From JAYWGN01 sp043778255 (GTDB lineage Bacteria; Bacteroidota; Bacteroidia; Chitinophagales; Chitinophagaceae), in the NCBI GenBank assembly GCA_043778255.1, contig JAYWGN010000038.1:113029-177028 (forward strand): a stretch of 64,000 nucleotides of DNA, in the 5' to 3' direction. The notes below the pieces were generated by a model. It was not told the origin of the DNA. It saw nothing but the letters and a program-made list of their open reading frames with translations, and searched no databases. Positions within the stretch are counted from its first letter, which is position 1. Each line of letters opens with the position of its first letter. Shown here piece after piece: positions 64,000 to 64,000 of this stretch. A program made the position numbers and the translations under genes.

Positions 64000-64000
64000 A

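Overview
The window reads as a chromosomal stretch of an AT-rich member of the Bacteroidota, probably near the Chitinophagales/Sphingobacteriales. The reasons are several parts of the type IX secretion system (PorV, PorU, the DUF5103 Plug protein, PorP/SprF), two very large secreted repeat proteins ending in type A and type B T9SS sorting domains, a GH92 mannosidase, -7 boxes of the TAnnTTTG type in front of several genes, and the tuf / tRNA-Trp / secE / nusG block. The genus is not determinable from the text alone.

Layout. 1-3.3 kb: pyrR and a secreted prolyl oligopeptidase. 3.8-8.4 kb: a 1542-residue repeat protein with a type A sorting tail. 8.7-15.1 kb (minus): DUF2490 protein, membrane protein plus M42 aminopeptidase, PIN toxin/antitoxin, GH92. 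15.2-21.1 kb (minus): porV, porU, a XerD-type recombinase. 21.1-26.8 kb (plus): a Cys-cluster protein, a CHASE3-PAS sensor without an output domain, a barnase/barstar pair, yidC. 26.9-36.4 kb (minus): an HU-like membrane protein, T9SS Plug, an ABC-2 permease, then a run with PorP/SprF, a 1369-residue SprB-repeat protein and a small secreted protein. 36.4-39.0 kb (minus): an agmatinase-family gene followed by a zeta-toxin-like gene cut in two by an inserted two-gene cassette. 39.2-42.1 kb: CcmE and CcmF/CcsA. 42.1-49.6 kb: second Cys-cluster protein, histidine kinase, HtrA, DEAD-box helicase, Fic protein between two copies of a 38-bp repeat, then 0.8 kb of repeat-rich DNA. 49.7-58.5 kb (plus): secreted unknown, NUDIX, purA, acidic protein, pabB, yggS, tspO, DinB-like, tuf, trnW, secE, nusG. 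58.5-64 kb: GNAT, small secreted protein, a pseudogene, thiolase, SPOR protein, M20 peptidase, a RelE-type toxin pair, and a long GC-rich hairpin at the window edge.

How the genes fit together. PorU, PorV and Plug act at the T9SS outer-membrane exit; the two giant repeat proteins are likely cargo, and the PorP/SprF protein beside the SprB-like one is the usual dedicated partner. YidC, SecE and HtrA serve general envelope biogenesis. The window is also rich in small toxin-like modules: PIN, barnase, zeta-like, a GNAT-like pair, Fic and RelE.

The observation I rate highest is the interrupted zeta-like toxin gene at 36599-37934. Its P-loop start directly follows the agmatinase gene, its remainder lies about 0.8 kb further on, and a compact same-strand two-gene cassette sits between them. 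The barnase/barstar pair with a membrane-anchored RNase comes next.
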